From JBGQDM01 sp041495845 (GTDB taxonomy: Bacteria; Acidobacteriota; Terriglobia; Terriglobales; Acidobacteriaceae): a DNA stretch of 31,232 nt. The notes under the pieces were generated by a model, which saw nothing but the letters and a program-made list of their open reading frames with translations, was not told where the DNA came from and searched no databases. Below, piece by piece: positions 7,493 to 15,786 of the stretch. The position numbers and the translations under genes are program-made. The DNA lies in contig JBGQDM010000032.1 of assembly GCA_041495845.1 (NCBI GenBank), positions 1 through 31,232 of the forward strand, given 5' to 3'. Within the stretch, counting starts at the first letter, position 1, and each line of letters begins with the position of its first letter.

Positions 7493-9031
7493 TTAGTCCG
7501 CCCGGTCGATCTGCGCTTTTTGCAGACGGTCCGAGTAGTCCACGTACACCGACTTCCACTCGGTGTAGAAGTCGATGGCGCCGATCCCGCCTTCGCGATG
7601 GCCGTTGCCCGTGGCCTTGACGCCGCCGAAGGGCAAGTGCACTTCCGCGCCAATGGTCGGGGCGTTGATGTAGGTGATGCCGGCATGTAGATCACGAATC
7701 GCCGAAAACGCCCGGTTCACGTCGCGGGTATACAGCGCGGAAGACAATCCGTAGTCGATGTTGTTGGCAATCTCAATCGCGTCTTCAAAGCTGTCACACG
7801 GAATCAGCGAAACCACCGGCCCGAAAATTTCTTCCTGGGCGATGCGCATCTGCCCGTGCACATCCCCAAAAACGGTAGGCTGCAGGAAATAGCCGTGCTG
7901 GTAGGCGCCGTCGCTCATGCGGTTGCCGCCGCACAGCAGCTTGGCACCCTCGCTCTTGCCAATCTCGATGTACTCAAGGTCGGTCTTGAGTTGGCCTTCG
8001 TTCACTGCCGGGCCCATGTCCACGCTCTCGTCCAGGCCGTTGCCCACTTTCAGTTTCTTGGCGCGCTCGACAAAGCGCTCGACAAACTCGTGGTAGATGC
8101 CCTTCTGCAAAATGATGCGGCTGGTCGCGGTGCAGCGCTGGCCGGTGGTGCCAAACGCGCCCCAGAGCCCGCCTTCAATAGCCAGATCCAGGTTGGCGTC
8201 ATCAAGGACGATCATGGGATTCTTGCCGCCGAGTTCGAGCGAGCAGTGTTTGAAGCTGCGGGCGGCAATTTCGCCCACGATCTTGCCCACGGCGGTTGAG
8301 CCGGTCAGCGAAACCGCCCGTACCGCGGCATGGTTGGCCAAAGGCGTTCCCACCATAGAACCGGTGCCGGCCACAATGTTGATGACGCCCTTGGGCACGC
8401 CCGCGTCCGACAGCGCCCGCACAAAGTTGTAGACCGAAAGCGGCGTGTCCTGCGCCGGCTTGATGACGCAGGTATTGCCACACACAATCGCCGGGAAAAT
8501 CTTCCACGACGGAATGGCCATGGGAAAATTCCACGGCGTGATCATGCCGCAAACGCCAATGGGTTGACGCACCGCCATAGCGAACTTGTTGGGCAACTCG
8601 GAGGGCGTGGTCGGGCCAAACATACGGCGGCCTTCTCCCGCCATAAAGTAGCCAGTATCAATCGCCTCCTGCACGTCGCCGCGCGTTTCCTTGAGCACCT
8701 TGCCCATCTCGCGGGTCATGTCGCGGGCACAGTCTTCTTTGCGCTCAATCAGAATTTCCGAAGCGCGATAGATGAGTTCGGCGCGGCGCGGCGCCGGCAC
8801 CAGCCGCCAGCGTTCATACGCCCGCTTGGCTGCTTCCACAGCGGCATCCACATCGCGCTGGTCCGACTTGGGAAAAATCCCGACCACGTCGCGGGTATCG
8901 GCAGGGTTGCGATTCTCGAATGTCTGTCCGGTCGAGGCTTCCACCCACTCGCCGTCAATAAAGTTCTTGTAAACCTTGGTGCGCGTGCTGCCGCTCATGA
9001 TGGCAGGGCCGGCGAGAACGTCAGTAGCCAT
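7493..9031 (-). CDS. NAD(P)+-dependent aldehyde dehydrogenase (semialdehyde type)
   Basis: This 512-residue ALDH-superfamily enzyme oxidises an aldehyde to the carboxylate with NAD(P)+. The catalytic cysteine is C300 in TTGQRCTATSR and the general-base glutamate is E266 in LELGGKNP. ITPWNFP and the C-terminal LPFGGVKATGNGHREGG are also present. The overall style (NFIDGEWVEASTG, NPADTRDVVG) resembles the alpha-ketoglutaric-semialdehyde dehydrogenase group such as Bacillus YcbD/GucD, but the substrate cannot be fixed from sequence. The ATG at 9031 follows AAGGAG at good spacing, so a longer in-frame reading to 9106 is rejected. It sits between the DMT-family gene (31 bp upstream) and the aminotransferase (34 bp downstream), which suggests an amino-acid or semialdehyde catabolic unit. 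Confidence 0.92.
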   Translation of the reverse strand: MATDVLAGPAIMSGSTRTKVYKNFIDGEWVEASTGQTFENRNPADTRDVVGIFPKSDQRDVDAAVEAAKRAYERWRLVPAPRRAELIYRASEILIERKEDCARDMTREMGKVLKETRGDVQEAIDTGYFMAGEGRRMFGPTTPSELPNKFAMAVRQPIGVCGMITPWNFPMAIPSWKIFPAIVCGNTCVIKPAQDTPLSVYNFVRALSDAGVPKGVINIVAGTGSMVGTPLANHAAVRAVSLTGSTAVGKIVGEIAARSFKHCSLELGGKNPMIVLDDANLDLAIEGGLWGAFGTTGQRCTATSRIILQKGIYHEFVERFVERAKKLKVGNGLDESVDMGPAVNEGQLKTDLEYIEIGKSEGAKLLCGGNRMSDGAYQHGYFLQPTVFGDVHGQMRIAQEEIFGPVVSLIPCDSFEDAIEIANNIDYGLSSALYTRDVNRAFSAIRDLHAGITYINAPTIGAEVHLPFGGVKATGNGHREGGIGAIDFYTEWKSVYVDYSDRLQKAQIDRAD

Positions 9032-9062
9032 AAAAACTCTCCTTATCCATTCCCCAAACCTA

Positions 9063-9440
9063 TCATCGTACAACCCGGTGTAACGGGGCGGCAAGCGCGT
9101 GCTCACTTATGGGTCGTCCCCAGAAGGCAAATCCCACTGCCGCCAGAATGCACCCAAACGACAGTGCGTAGTTCCAACGCAAGCGCTCTCCGAGATAGAA
9201 GTAGGCGAAGACCACGAATACCACCACCGTGATGCATTCCTGGATGAGCTTGAGCTGGAAGCCGCTGAACTCGCCGTAGCCCAGCCGGTTGGCCGGTACC
9301 TGAAAGCAGTATTCGCCCAGCGCAATGAACCAGCTGGCGAAAATGGCGGAAAACAGTGCGGCGGAGCGATGTCGCAGATGCCCGTACCATGCGAAAGTCA
9401 TGAAGGTGTTGGAGATGAGGAGCAGCAATACGGTCCACAT
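9063..9440 (-). CDS. DMT-family small membrane protein (DUF486)
   Basis: This 125-residue protein has four predicted membrane helices (about 2-16, 27-45, 63-82 and 90-108). It carries the family-typical TFAWYGHLRH, FQVPANRLGYGEFSGFQLKLIQE and a final FAFWG. It matches the DUF486/DMT_6 family, relatives of drug/metabolite transporters whose substrate is unknown. The ATG at 9440 begins the conserved N-terminus although its ribosome-binding site is weak. It is first in a minus-strand run with the aldehyde dehydrogenase, aminotransferase and Sel1 gene, and divergent from the FecR-domain gene. Confidence 0.85.
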   Translation of the reverse strand: MWTVLLLLISNTFMTFAWYGHLRHRSAALFSAIFASWFIALGEYCFQVPANRLGYGEFSGFQLKLIQECITVVVFVVFAYFYLGERLRWNYALSFGCILAAVGFAFWGRPISEHALAAPLHRVVR

Positions 9441-9495
9441 GAGCGCATGCTACCACTGGCCGCCGCGTGCTCCACGGGACATGCACCAATGATCG

Positions 9496-9513
9496 TTGAC
9501 TCAAGTTAGTCAA
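9496..9513. promoter_or_regulatory. Palindrome in the divergent intergenic region (possible operator)
   Basis: TTGACT and AGTCAA form a perfect 6-bp inverted repeat around a 6-bp spacer, 55 bp upstream of the DMT-family start and about 74 bp upstream of the FecR-domain start. Such symmetry in a 146-bp divergent gap fits a dimeric regulator site, but TTGACT could equally be part of a -35 hexamer. A second TTGACC lies at 9552-9557. Confidence 0.3.
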
Positions 9514-9586
9514 CCCGTTTCGCCTCCGTGACGCTTGTGCTACTCTCAGACTTGACCCATATTTTCTTGAGTTTACGGTCATTACG

Positions 9587-10876
9587 GTGGCATCCAGACA
9601 AAGGCCGGGCGTACATCTCGCGTGGGTGAGCGTTACCTATCGCAGCGTGCTGCTGGCGATTATGGCCGTTGTTCTGGCCTTCGCCGCGGCCATGCACTTC
9701 GCTTTTCCGGAAGCGACCGAAGCGGGATTGAAGCAGGCCAACCACTTGACTTTGAATCTGCTGGAGCGGGTGGCGGGCGCCGCCCAGCCCCTCGACAAGC
9801 CGGCAGGCGCAGCGCCGCAGAAGGCGCACTTTACCAATCTGGACGGCGCCGTGCGCGTGAAAAAAGCTAACAGCAATGCCTGGATCAACGCCGACTACAA
9901 CGTGCCGCTGGACAAGGGCGATGTGGTGCAGACCAGTTCCGAGGGCATGGCCAAAGTTGTGTTTGGCGACGGCACCAACTACACCGTCAAGCAGGATTCG
10001 CTGATTGTCATCGAAGACAACTCGTCCAACGAAAACCAGCAGACCAGTGTGGCGGTCACGGTGAACACCGGCACGGTAGACCTTTCCACGGGCACCTACA
10101 CCCAGGGTTCGAAGTCGCAGGTGATGGTGGCGGGCGCCACCGCTTCGCTGGCCCCGGAAAGCGCGGCCATGGTGCGCAACGACCCCAAGGGGGACCAGCA
10201 CGAAATCTTGCTGAAGAAGGGCGCGGGCGACATTACCCGCAACGGCGAAACGGTGCGCCTGGCGGACTGGGAGAAGGTCAGCTTCCAACAGGCTTCGCCA
10301 CACATGGCGCGGGCCCATGAAGTCGGTCCGCCGACGCCGATTTCTCCCGCCAACATGGCGCCGATTTTTGCCTCTTCCGGCGAAGTGCGGTCGGTGGAAT
10401 TTTCCTGGACGAAGATGGTGAACGCGTCCAGCTATCGCTTACGGGTTTCGCGCAACCCTTACTTCTCGTCGCTGGTGGTGGATCGTAAAGTGGAGAAGCC
10501 GGAAGTGGAGATCGCCGGGCTGGCGGAAGGCGCGTACTACTGGACGGTGCAGTCCCAGGACACCGAGGGACGGGAATCAGTGGAAAGCGAGAAGAACCGC
10601 TTCACCATCATTCCGCGGGGCAAGAATATCGAAGCGGCCATGACCCTGGAACTCGATCCGTTCGTACAGCATGGGCATGTGCTCGAGGTGATGGGCAAGA
10701 CCGAGGCCGGCGCGCGCGTCATGGTCAACGGTCGTGAGGTACCCATGATCAACGCCGACGGGACCTTTCATTACTTTACGCCGCGGCTGCCGGTGGGCGA
10801 GAGCGTGATCACGATTACCGCACAGAATGCGCAGGGCGGCGTGAATACCCGGCAGCAGCGGGTTGTGATTCAGTGA
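9587..10876 (+). CDS. FecR-domain membrane-anchored periplasmic protein
   Basis: This 429-residue protein has one N-terminal membrane segment (about 19-41) and a FecR-like beta-rich domain (about 80-200: VPLDKGDVVQT, FGDGTNYTV, SGVT-like TVNTGTVDLSTG). A fibronectin-III-like domain follows (about 255-345: VEFSWTKMVNASSYRLRVS, GAYYWTVQSQD) and a C-terminal Ig-like or glucodextranase-like module (about 350-429). There is no anti-sigma N-terminal domain and no sigma factor next door, so classical FecR iron signalling is unlikely. A wall- or surface-binding scaffold is a better guess. The GTG start at 9587 has only a weak ribosome-binding site; a GTG at 9626 would shorten the cytoplasmic tail. 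Its gene lies 97 bp before mreB. Confidence 0.8.
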   Translation: MASRQRPGVHLAWVSVTYRSVLLAIMAVVLAFAAAMHFAFPEATEAGLKQANHLTLNLLERVAGAAQPLDKPAGAAPQKAHFTNLDGAVRVKKANSNAWINADYNVPLDKGDVVQTSSEGMAKVVFGDGTNYTVKQDSLIVIEDNSSNENQQTSVAVTVNTGTVDLSTGTYTQGSKSQVMVAGATASLAPESAAMVRNDPKGDQHEILLKKGAGDITRNGETVRLADWEKVSFQQASPHMARAHEVGPPTPISPANMAPIFASSGEVRSVEFSWTKMVNASSYRLRVSRNPYFSSLVVDRKVEKPEVEIAGLAEGAYYWTVQSQDTEGRESVESEKNRFTIIPRGKNIEAAMTLELDPFVQHGHVLEVMGKTEAGARVMVNGREVPMINADGTFHYFTPRLPVGESVITITAQNAQGGVNTRQQRVVIQ

Positions 10877-10973
10877 TCTGGAGGATGTGCGCTCTCTGGG
10901 CGCGCCTTCTCCCGTAAGATAGAACATAAAAGTCGTGTGGGCCGCAGGGCGGCGCGCGGAGAACAGCGGGCAT

Positions 10974-12038
10974 ATGTCATCGAACGGGTTCCGTGGTGGT
11001 AACAACACCATCCACAATTTGCGGTCGCTCATCAGTGTCTTCTCCAGCGACCTGGCCATTGATCTCGGCACCGCCAACACCCTGGTCTACGCCAAGGGGC
11101 GCGGCATCGTCGTCAACGAACCTTCAATTGTCGCCATCAACAAGAACACCGGCGAAGTGGAGGCGGTGGGCAAGGAAGCCAAGGAAATGCTAGGGCGCAC
11201 CCCGGGCAACATCGTGGCCATCAAGCCGATGAAGGACGGCGTTATCGCCGACTTCAAGGTCACAGAAAAGATGTTGACCTACTTCATCCAGAAAGCGCAC
11301 AACCGCAAGATGCTGGTGCATCCGCGCATCGTGATCGGCGTGCCTTCGGAAATCACCCAGGTGGAAAAACGCGCCGTCATGGATTCCGCGTATCGCGCCA
11401 AGGCCAGCGAAGTGCACCTGGTGGAGCAGGCCATGGTGGCGGCCATCGGCGCCGGTTTGCCCATCACCGAGCCCAGCGGCAATATGGTGGTGGATATTGG
11501 CGGTGGCACCACGGACATCGCTGTCATTTCCCTCAGCGGCATCGTCTACTCGCGTTCGGTCCGCATGGCCGGCAACCAGATGGACGAGGCCATCATGAAT
11601 TACCTCAAACGCAAGTACAACCTGCTCATCGGCGAGCGTACCGCCGAGCAGATCAAGATTGAAGTCGGTTCCGGCTACCCGCTCGACAAGCCACTGACCA
11701 TGGAAATCAAGGGCCGCAACCTGATCGAAGGCGTGCCCAAGACGATTACCGTGGATGACAGTGAAATTCGCGAAGCCCTAAGCGAATGTGTGTCCACCAT
11801 CATGAACGCCATCCGGGTGGCACTGGAACGCACGCCTCCGGAGCTTTCCGCCGACATCAGCGATCGCGGCATCGTCCTCACCGGCGGGGGCGCACTGCTC
11901 AAGAATCTGGACAAACGCATCCGCGAAGAGACCGGGTTGCCGGTCTCCATTGCCGATGATCCGCTCTGCAGCGTGGTGCTCGGTACGGGCAAGATGCTGA
12001 GCGACTTCAAACTGCTGCGCAAGATCTCGATCGAGTAG
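10974..12038 (+). CDS. mreB: Rod-shape-determining actin homologue MreB
   Basis: This 354-residue bacterial actin polymerises on the inner membrane and positions the elongasome that inserts lateral peptidoglycan. The actin-fold signatures are clear: phosphate-1 loop DLGTANTLVY from D30, phosphate-2 loop DIGGGTTDIAVIS from D174, and the adenosine motif LTGGGALLKN near residue 303. An N-terminal extension of about 20 residues precedes the usual fold and contains IHNLRSLISVFSS, which could be membrane-associating. ATG 10974 with GGAGAA at 10958-10963 is preferred; a GTG at 10935 lacks a ribosome-binding site. It heads the mreBCD-mrdA-rodA order, 57 bp before mreC. Confidence 0.96.
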   Translation: MSSNGFRGGNNTIHNLRSLISVFSSDLAIDLGTANTLVYAKGRGIVVNEPSIVAINKNTGEVEAVGKEAKEMLGRTPGNIVAIKPMKDGVIADFKVTEKMLTYFIQKAHNRKMLVHPRIVIGVPSEITQVEKRAVMDSAYRAKASEVHLVEQAMVAAIGAGLPITEPSGNMVVDIGGGTTDIAVISLSGIVYSRSVRMAGNQMDEAIMNYLKRKYNLLIGERTAEQIKIEVGSGYPLDKPLTMEIKGRNLIEGVPKTITVDDSEIREALSECVSTIMNAIRVALERTPPELSADISDRGIVLTGGGALLKNLDKRIREETGLPVSIADDPLCSVVLGTGKMLSDFKLLRKISIE

Positions 12039-12095
12039 GCACGGCCTGACCACCGCCGACCGAAGACTGACAACTGGAAACGAACGGCTGCTGCC

Positions 12096-13163
12096 ATGGA
12101 AAACCTGATCACGCGCTACCTCAGCCTGCACATCCTTGCGGTCGTGCTGGCAGCCCAGGTGATCGGGTTGGCCATCCAGGTGAAGCGCACTACGGACACT
12201 GAGTCCACGCGCCTGATCCGCATCTGGGCGGTGAGTGCCGTGGTGCCGTTCGAACGCGGGTTGAGCGCTACCCGCCGCGGCGTTTTCAACGTCTGGCACA
12301 ACTATCTGTATCTGCGCGGGGTGCGCGAGGAAAACCGGCAACTCAAACAGGAAATCGAACGTCTGCGTCTCGAGCAGGTCCGTTTGAATCAGGATGCCAG
12401 TCAGGCGCGCCGCCTGCAGGCTTTGCTGGATTTCAAGGAACAATATGTCGCGCAGACCGTGGTGGCTCAGGTCATCGGCGGCAGTGGCAGCGAGCAGTCG
12501 CACTCCATCTACATTGACAAAGGTGAGAAAGACCGCCTTGAGCCCGACATGGCGGTGATTACCTCGGCGGGCGTAGTGGGCAAGGTGCTTAAGGTCTTTC
12601 CCTCTTCCTCGCTGGTGCTGCTCATCAATGACCAGAGTAGCGGACTCGGCGCCATCCTCGAAAAATCGCGGCTGCAGGGAGTGGTCCGGGGTTCGGCTGC
12701 CGGCGAGACCGTGCTGGAACACGTGATGTCCGACGAGGACGTGGCGGTGGGCGAATCCGTGGTCGCCAGTGGTGGCGACGGCATCTTTCCCAAAGGCTTC
12801 GCCGTGGGTACGGTGGTCGAGGTAAAACGCGGGCGGGAACAATTTTGGAACATTCGGGTGCGTCCAGCCGCCAGTCTGGAACGGCTGGAGGAGGTTCTGG
12901 TGATCACCAAGAAGGAAGAAAGGGAAGCCGCACCCGCGGAAACTGCTGGACCAGCCCGCGCCGCGGATATTCTGGCCGGCCGCTTGCCTTCGGTGCCGGT
13001 GAAGGCGGCCACCGCAGTGCCACCAGAAAAAACTGGGAACGCCACGGCTGCCGCGGCGGGCGCGGCGAAACCCGTGCCCACCGGTTCCGCACCGGCGACT
13101 AAGAAGCTCACCTCCACAGCGCCTCCCGCAACCACTCCACCGCAGCCCGCCCCGCCCCAATAA
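12096..13163 (+). CDS. mreC: Rod-shape-determining protein MreC
   Basis: MreC is a periplasmic elongasome scaffold that activates PBP2. This 355-residue protein has one N-terminal membrane helix (about 10-28), a coiled coil (about 75-120, EENRQLKQEIERLRLEQVRL) and the double beta-barrel MreC domain (about 122-270: DKGEKDRLEPDMAVIT, GVVGKV, GGDGIFPKGFAVGTV). The tail of about 85 residues is Pro/Ala/Thr-rich and probably disordered, longer than in E. coli MreC. The ATG has a poor ribosome-binding site, but no better start keeps the membrane helix. One base separates its stop from the mreD start. Confidence 0.94.
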   Translation: MENLITRYLSLHILAVVLAAQVIGLAIQVKRTTDTESTRLIRIWAVSAVVPFERGLSATRRGVFNVWHNYLYLRGVREENRQLKQEIERLRLEQVRLNQDASQARRLQALLDFKEQYVAQTVVAQVIGGSGSEQSHSIYIDKGEKDRLEPDMAVITSAGVVGKVLKVFPSSSLVLLINDQSSGLGAILEKSRLQGVVRGSAAGETVLEHVMSDEDVAVGESVVASGGDGIFPKGFAVGTVVEVKRGREQFWNIRVRPAASLERLEEVLVITKKEEREAAPAETAGPARAADILAGRLPSVPVKAATAVPPEKTGNATAAAAGAAKPVPTGSAPATKKLTSTAPPATTPPQPAPPQ

Positions 13164-13164
13164 C

Positions 13165-13683
13165 GTGAACCTTTCCCACACATCGCCGGAGCAGGTTGAG
13201 GTCTATCGCTTTAGCCTGATCGCCACGATTCTGATTCCGGTGGTGGCGCTCTTTCTGCAGGCCCGGGTCCCCCTGTTCCTGCCGGCTTTTTCGATGCTTG
13301 ACCTGCCTCTGCTGGTGACCATCTTTTTCGGGGTGGCACGGCGCAATCCGATTTCCGGGCTGGTGACGGGCTGCCTGATCGGCCTTTTGCAGGACAGCCT
13401 TACCCCGTATCCACTCGGCCTCTACGGCATTGCCAAGACGGTGGTGGGGTACGGCGCCTCTTCGCTCGGGGTGCGTCTGGACGTGGAACACTCCGCCGCT
13501 CGCCTGATCGTGACGTTTGGCTTCTATCTGGTGCACCAGGCCCTCTACTTTGTCCTGGGGCGCGGCCTGGTACAGCTCTCCCAGGGTTGGAGTTGGAGGC
13601 ACCAGCTGCTGGCGGCGGTGGCCAATGCCGTACTGGCGGTGCCGCTATTCCTACTGCTTGACCGTTTTCGCCAGCGCACCTGA
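13165..13683 (+). CDS. mreD: Rod-shape-determining protein MreD
   Basis: This 172-residue membrane protein has about five hydrophobic helices (20-38, 45-60, 65-80, 110-130, 145-165) and the MreD-typical LPLLVTIFFGVARRNPISGLVTGCLIGLLQD segment in its N-terminal half. MreD is the membrane partner of MreC and PBP2 in the elongasome. The GTG start lies one base after the mreC stop, which indicates tight or coupled translation. Identification rests on topology, size and position between mreC and mrdA, since the family is poorly conserved. Confidence 0.88.
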   Translation: MNLSHTSPEQVEVYRFSLIATILIPVVALFLQARVPLFLPAFSMLDLPLLVTIFFGVARRNPISGLVTGCLIGLLQDSLTPYPLGLYGIAKTVVGYGASSLGVRLDVEHSAARLIVTFGFYLVHQALYFVLGRGLVQLSQGWSWRHQLLAAVANAVLAVPLFLLLDRFRQRT

Positions 13684-13803
13684 GACGCGCCCGGCGGTCG
13701 TACCTTCCGTTACCCCGCCCGTACCGGCACCTGCCCTGGAGGCATCAAAACCATGTTACTTTCTTGATGAAGCGTTCCCCGGCGTGGGAACTCAGGCGGG
13801 GTT

Positions 13804-15786
13804 GTGTTCGGTCGCGAAGAAAAAGTCCCGACGATGCGGCTTACGGCCATGCAATATCTGGTCTTAGGCATCTTCCTGGTGCTGGGTTACGGCCTGTGGC
13901 GGCTGCAAGTTTCCGGCAGCGACAACTACGCTACCCTGGCGGAACGCAATCGCGTGCGCAAAGTCCCCATCCTGGCGCCGCGCGGAAAAATTGTTGATCG
14001 CGAAGGCCGTATCATCGTGGACAACTATCCCTCTTCCACGGTGCTGCTCATGCGCGACCAGACGCGCGACCTGCTGGCAGATGCCGGCTTCATCGCCCAG
14101 GGACTGCATATGAATCCCGACGAGGTGCGCGACCGCATCCGCCACTTCGCTTCCATGCCGCAGTACGCGCCGATTTATCTGAAGGAAGACATCACTCCCG
14201 ATGAGCTGGCGTTTGTCGAATCCCATCGCAACGAGTTGCCCGAACTCGAAACCATCATGGAGCACCGGCGGCTTTATCCGCGCAACGGCTTCATGGCGCA
14301 CCTGATCGGCTACGTGGGTGAAGTCAGCGAAGACATGCTGCGGCAGCCCCAGTGGGAGCTCTACAATCCCGGCGACGTGGTCGGCCGATCCGGCGTCGAG
14401 CTGCAGTACAACGCGCTGCTCATGGGCAAGAACGGTTCGCGGCAGGCGCTGGTCGACAGCCGCGGGCGCGAAGTCGGGCGCCTGGGCGAGACTCCTCCGG
14501 AACTGGGCAAGCAACTCAAGTTGACGATTGATCTCGATCTCCAAATTGCTGCCGAGGAAGCGATCGAAGGCAAGAACGGAGCGATTGTGGCCATGGATCC
14601 GCGCACGGGCGAGATTCTGGCCATGGTCAGCCGCCCGACCTTCGACCCCAACGATTTCGCCGTGCGCATCTCCCGCAAGGAGTGGAATGATCTGATCACG
14701 GACAAAGCCAAACCACTTCTGAACAAGGCGATCCAGGCGCAACTCGCGCCCGGTTCGACCTTCAAGGTCCTCATGTCCGTGGCGGGCTGGCAGGAAAATA
14801 TCGCGCAGACTTTGCATGTGAACTGCAACGGCGGGGCCACATTCTATGGGCGGCGTTTTGGATGCTGGGTGAAAGGCGGCCACGGAGCCGTAGAGCTGAC
14901 CAGGGCCATTTACCAGTCCTGTGACGTTTTCTTCTACACGCTGGCCGAAAAACTGGGAATTGGCCGGATCTCCCAGTATGCAACCGCCTTTGGCCTGGGC
15001 CAGAAGACGGGGATTGATTTGCCCCAGGAAGTCAGCGGCGTGATGCCCTCGGAGGAGTGGAAAATCCGCAACTTCAAGCAAAAGTGGTTTGCCGGCGAAA
15101 CCATTTCCGTGGGCATTGGACAGGGTGCCGTTGCCATTACGCCGGTACAACTGATGCGGGCGGTTGCGGCAATTTCAATGGGCGGGAGGATGGTTGTGCC
15201 GCACGTGATCAACCCCACGCAACTGCCGCCTGGCCTGATTGAAGTGCAGCGCCTTGAGGAAGTGAAGAATATCCCCATTGATCCACGCGGATGGAACCAA
15301 ATTACTGACGCCCTGGGGCGCGTGCTGCTGCCGGAAGGGACGGCCCCTTCGGCGCATGTCGAGGGCATCGACATCGCGGGCAAGACGGGGTCCGCCCAGA
15401 CGGTGTCGCTGGCCACGCGCGCCAAGCACGCGCGGAAAGAAGACTTCGCCCAGAATGGATGGTTTGTGGGATTCACGCCACGGCGGAACCCGGGAATCAT
15501 TGTGGTCGTGCTGTTTGAAGGCGGCGAGCACGGCCGGCTGGCGGCGCGTTTGGCGACGCAAGTGATCAAGGCGTACGTGGAGAAAAAGCAGCGCCAGCCC
15601 CAGCACGTGGCTGACCGGGCCAAGCCGGCGGAAATTGGCGCCATGTGGAGCCAGCCGGATGAGGAAGGCGAAGACCACCTCGGGGGCGGGCGCTTTTTCG
15701 TACCCGTCGAACGGCGTGCGGCGGCTCGCGAAGCGGCTGTGCCGGGAATCTCCGCCCGCACTCTGCCGCCCGGAACGGGAAACTGA
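13804..15786 (+). CDS. mrdA: Penicillin-binding protein 2 (elongasome transpeptidase)
   Basis: This 660-residue class B PBP cross-links new peptidoglycan during cell elongation, in the periplasm, paired with RodA. A membrane anchor lies at about 16-33, followed by the dimerisation/pedestal region (APRGKIVDREG near 56-66, NPGDVVGRSGVE near 188-199) and the transpeptidase domain. The active-site motifs are S318-T-F-K321, S372-C-D374 (PBP2s use SxD rather than SxN) and K527-T-G529. The last 60 residues form a charged extension beyond the usual fold. The start is GTG 13804; an internal ATG at 13834 is possible but would remove the short cytoplasmic tail. A 120-bp non-coding gap precedes it, and rodA starts directly after its stop codon. 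Confidence 0.94.
   Translation: MFGREEKVPTMRLTAMQYLVLGIFLVLGYGLWRLQVSGSDNYATLAERNRVRKVPILAPRGKIVDREGRIIVDNYPSSTVLLMRDQTRDLLADAGFIAQGLHMNPDEVRDRIRHFASMPQYAPIYLKEDITPDELAFVESHRNELPELETIMEHRRLYPRNGFMAHLIGYVGEVSEDMLRQPQWELYNPGDVVGRSGVELQYNALLMGKNGSRQALVDSRGREVGRLGETPPELGKQLKLTIDLDLQIAAEEAIEGKNGAIVAMDPRTGEILAMVSRPTFDPNDFAVRISRKEWNDLITDKAKPLLNKAIQAQLAPGSTFKVLMSVAGWQENIAQTLHVNCNGGATFYGRRFGCWVKGGHGAVELTRAIYQSCDVFFYTLAEKLGIGRISQYATAFGLGQKTGIDLPQEVSGVMPSEEWKIRNFKQKWFAGETISVGIGQGAVAITPVQLMRAVAAISMGGRMVVPHVINPTQLPPGLIEVQRLEEVKNIPIDPRGWNQITDALGRVLLPEGTAPSAHVEGIDIAGKTGSAQTVSLATRAKHARKEDFAQNGWFVGFTPRRNPGIIVVVLFEGGEHGRLAARLATQVIKAYVEKKQRQPQHVADRAKPAEIGAMWSQPDEEGEDHLGGGRFFVPVERRAAAREAAVPGISARTLPPGTGN

Noticed and set aside
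7459..7695. Upstream in-frame extension of the aminotransferase
   Set aside because: It overlaps the aldehyde dehydrogenase C-terminus. The ATG at 7458 has GGAGG at proper spacing and matches the family N-terminus.
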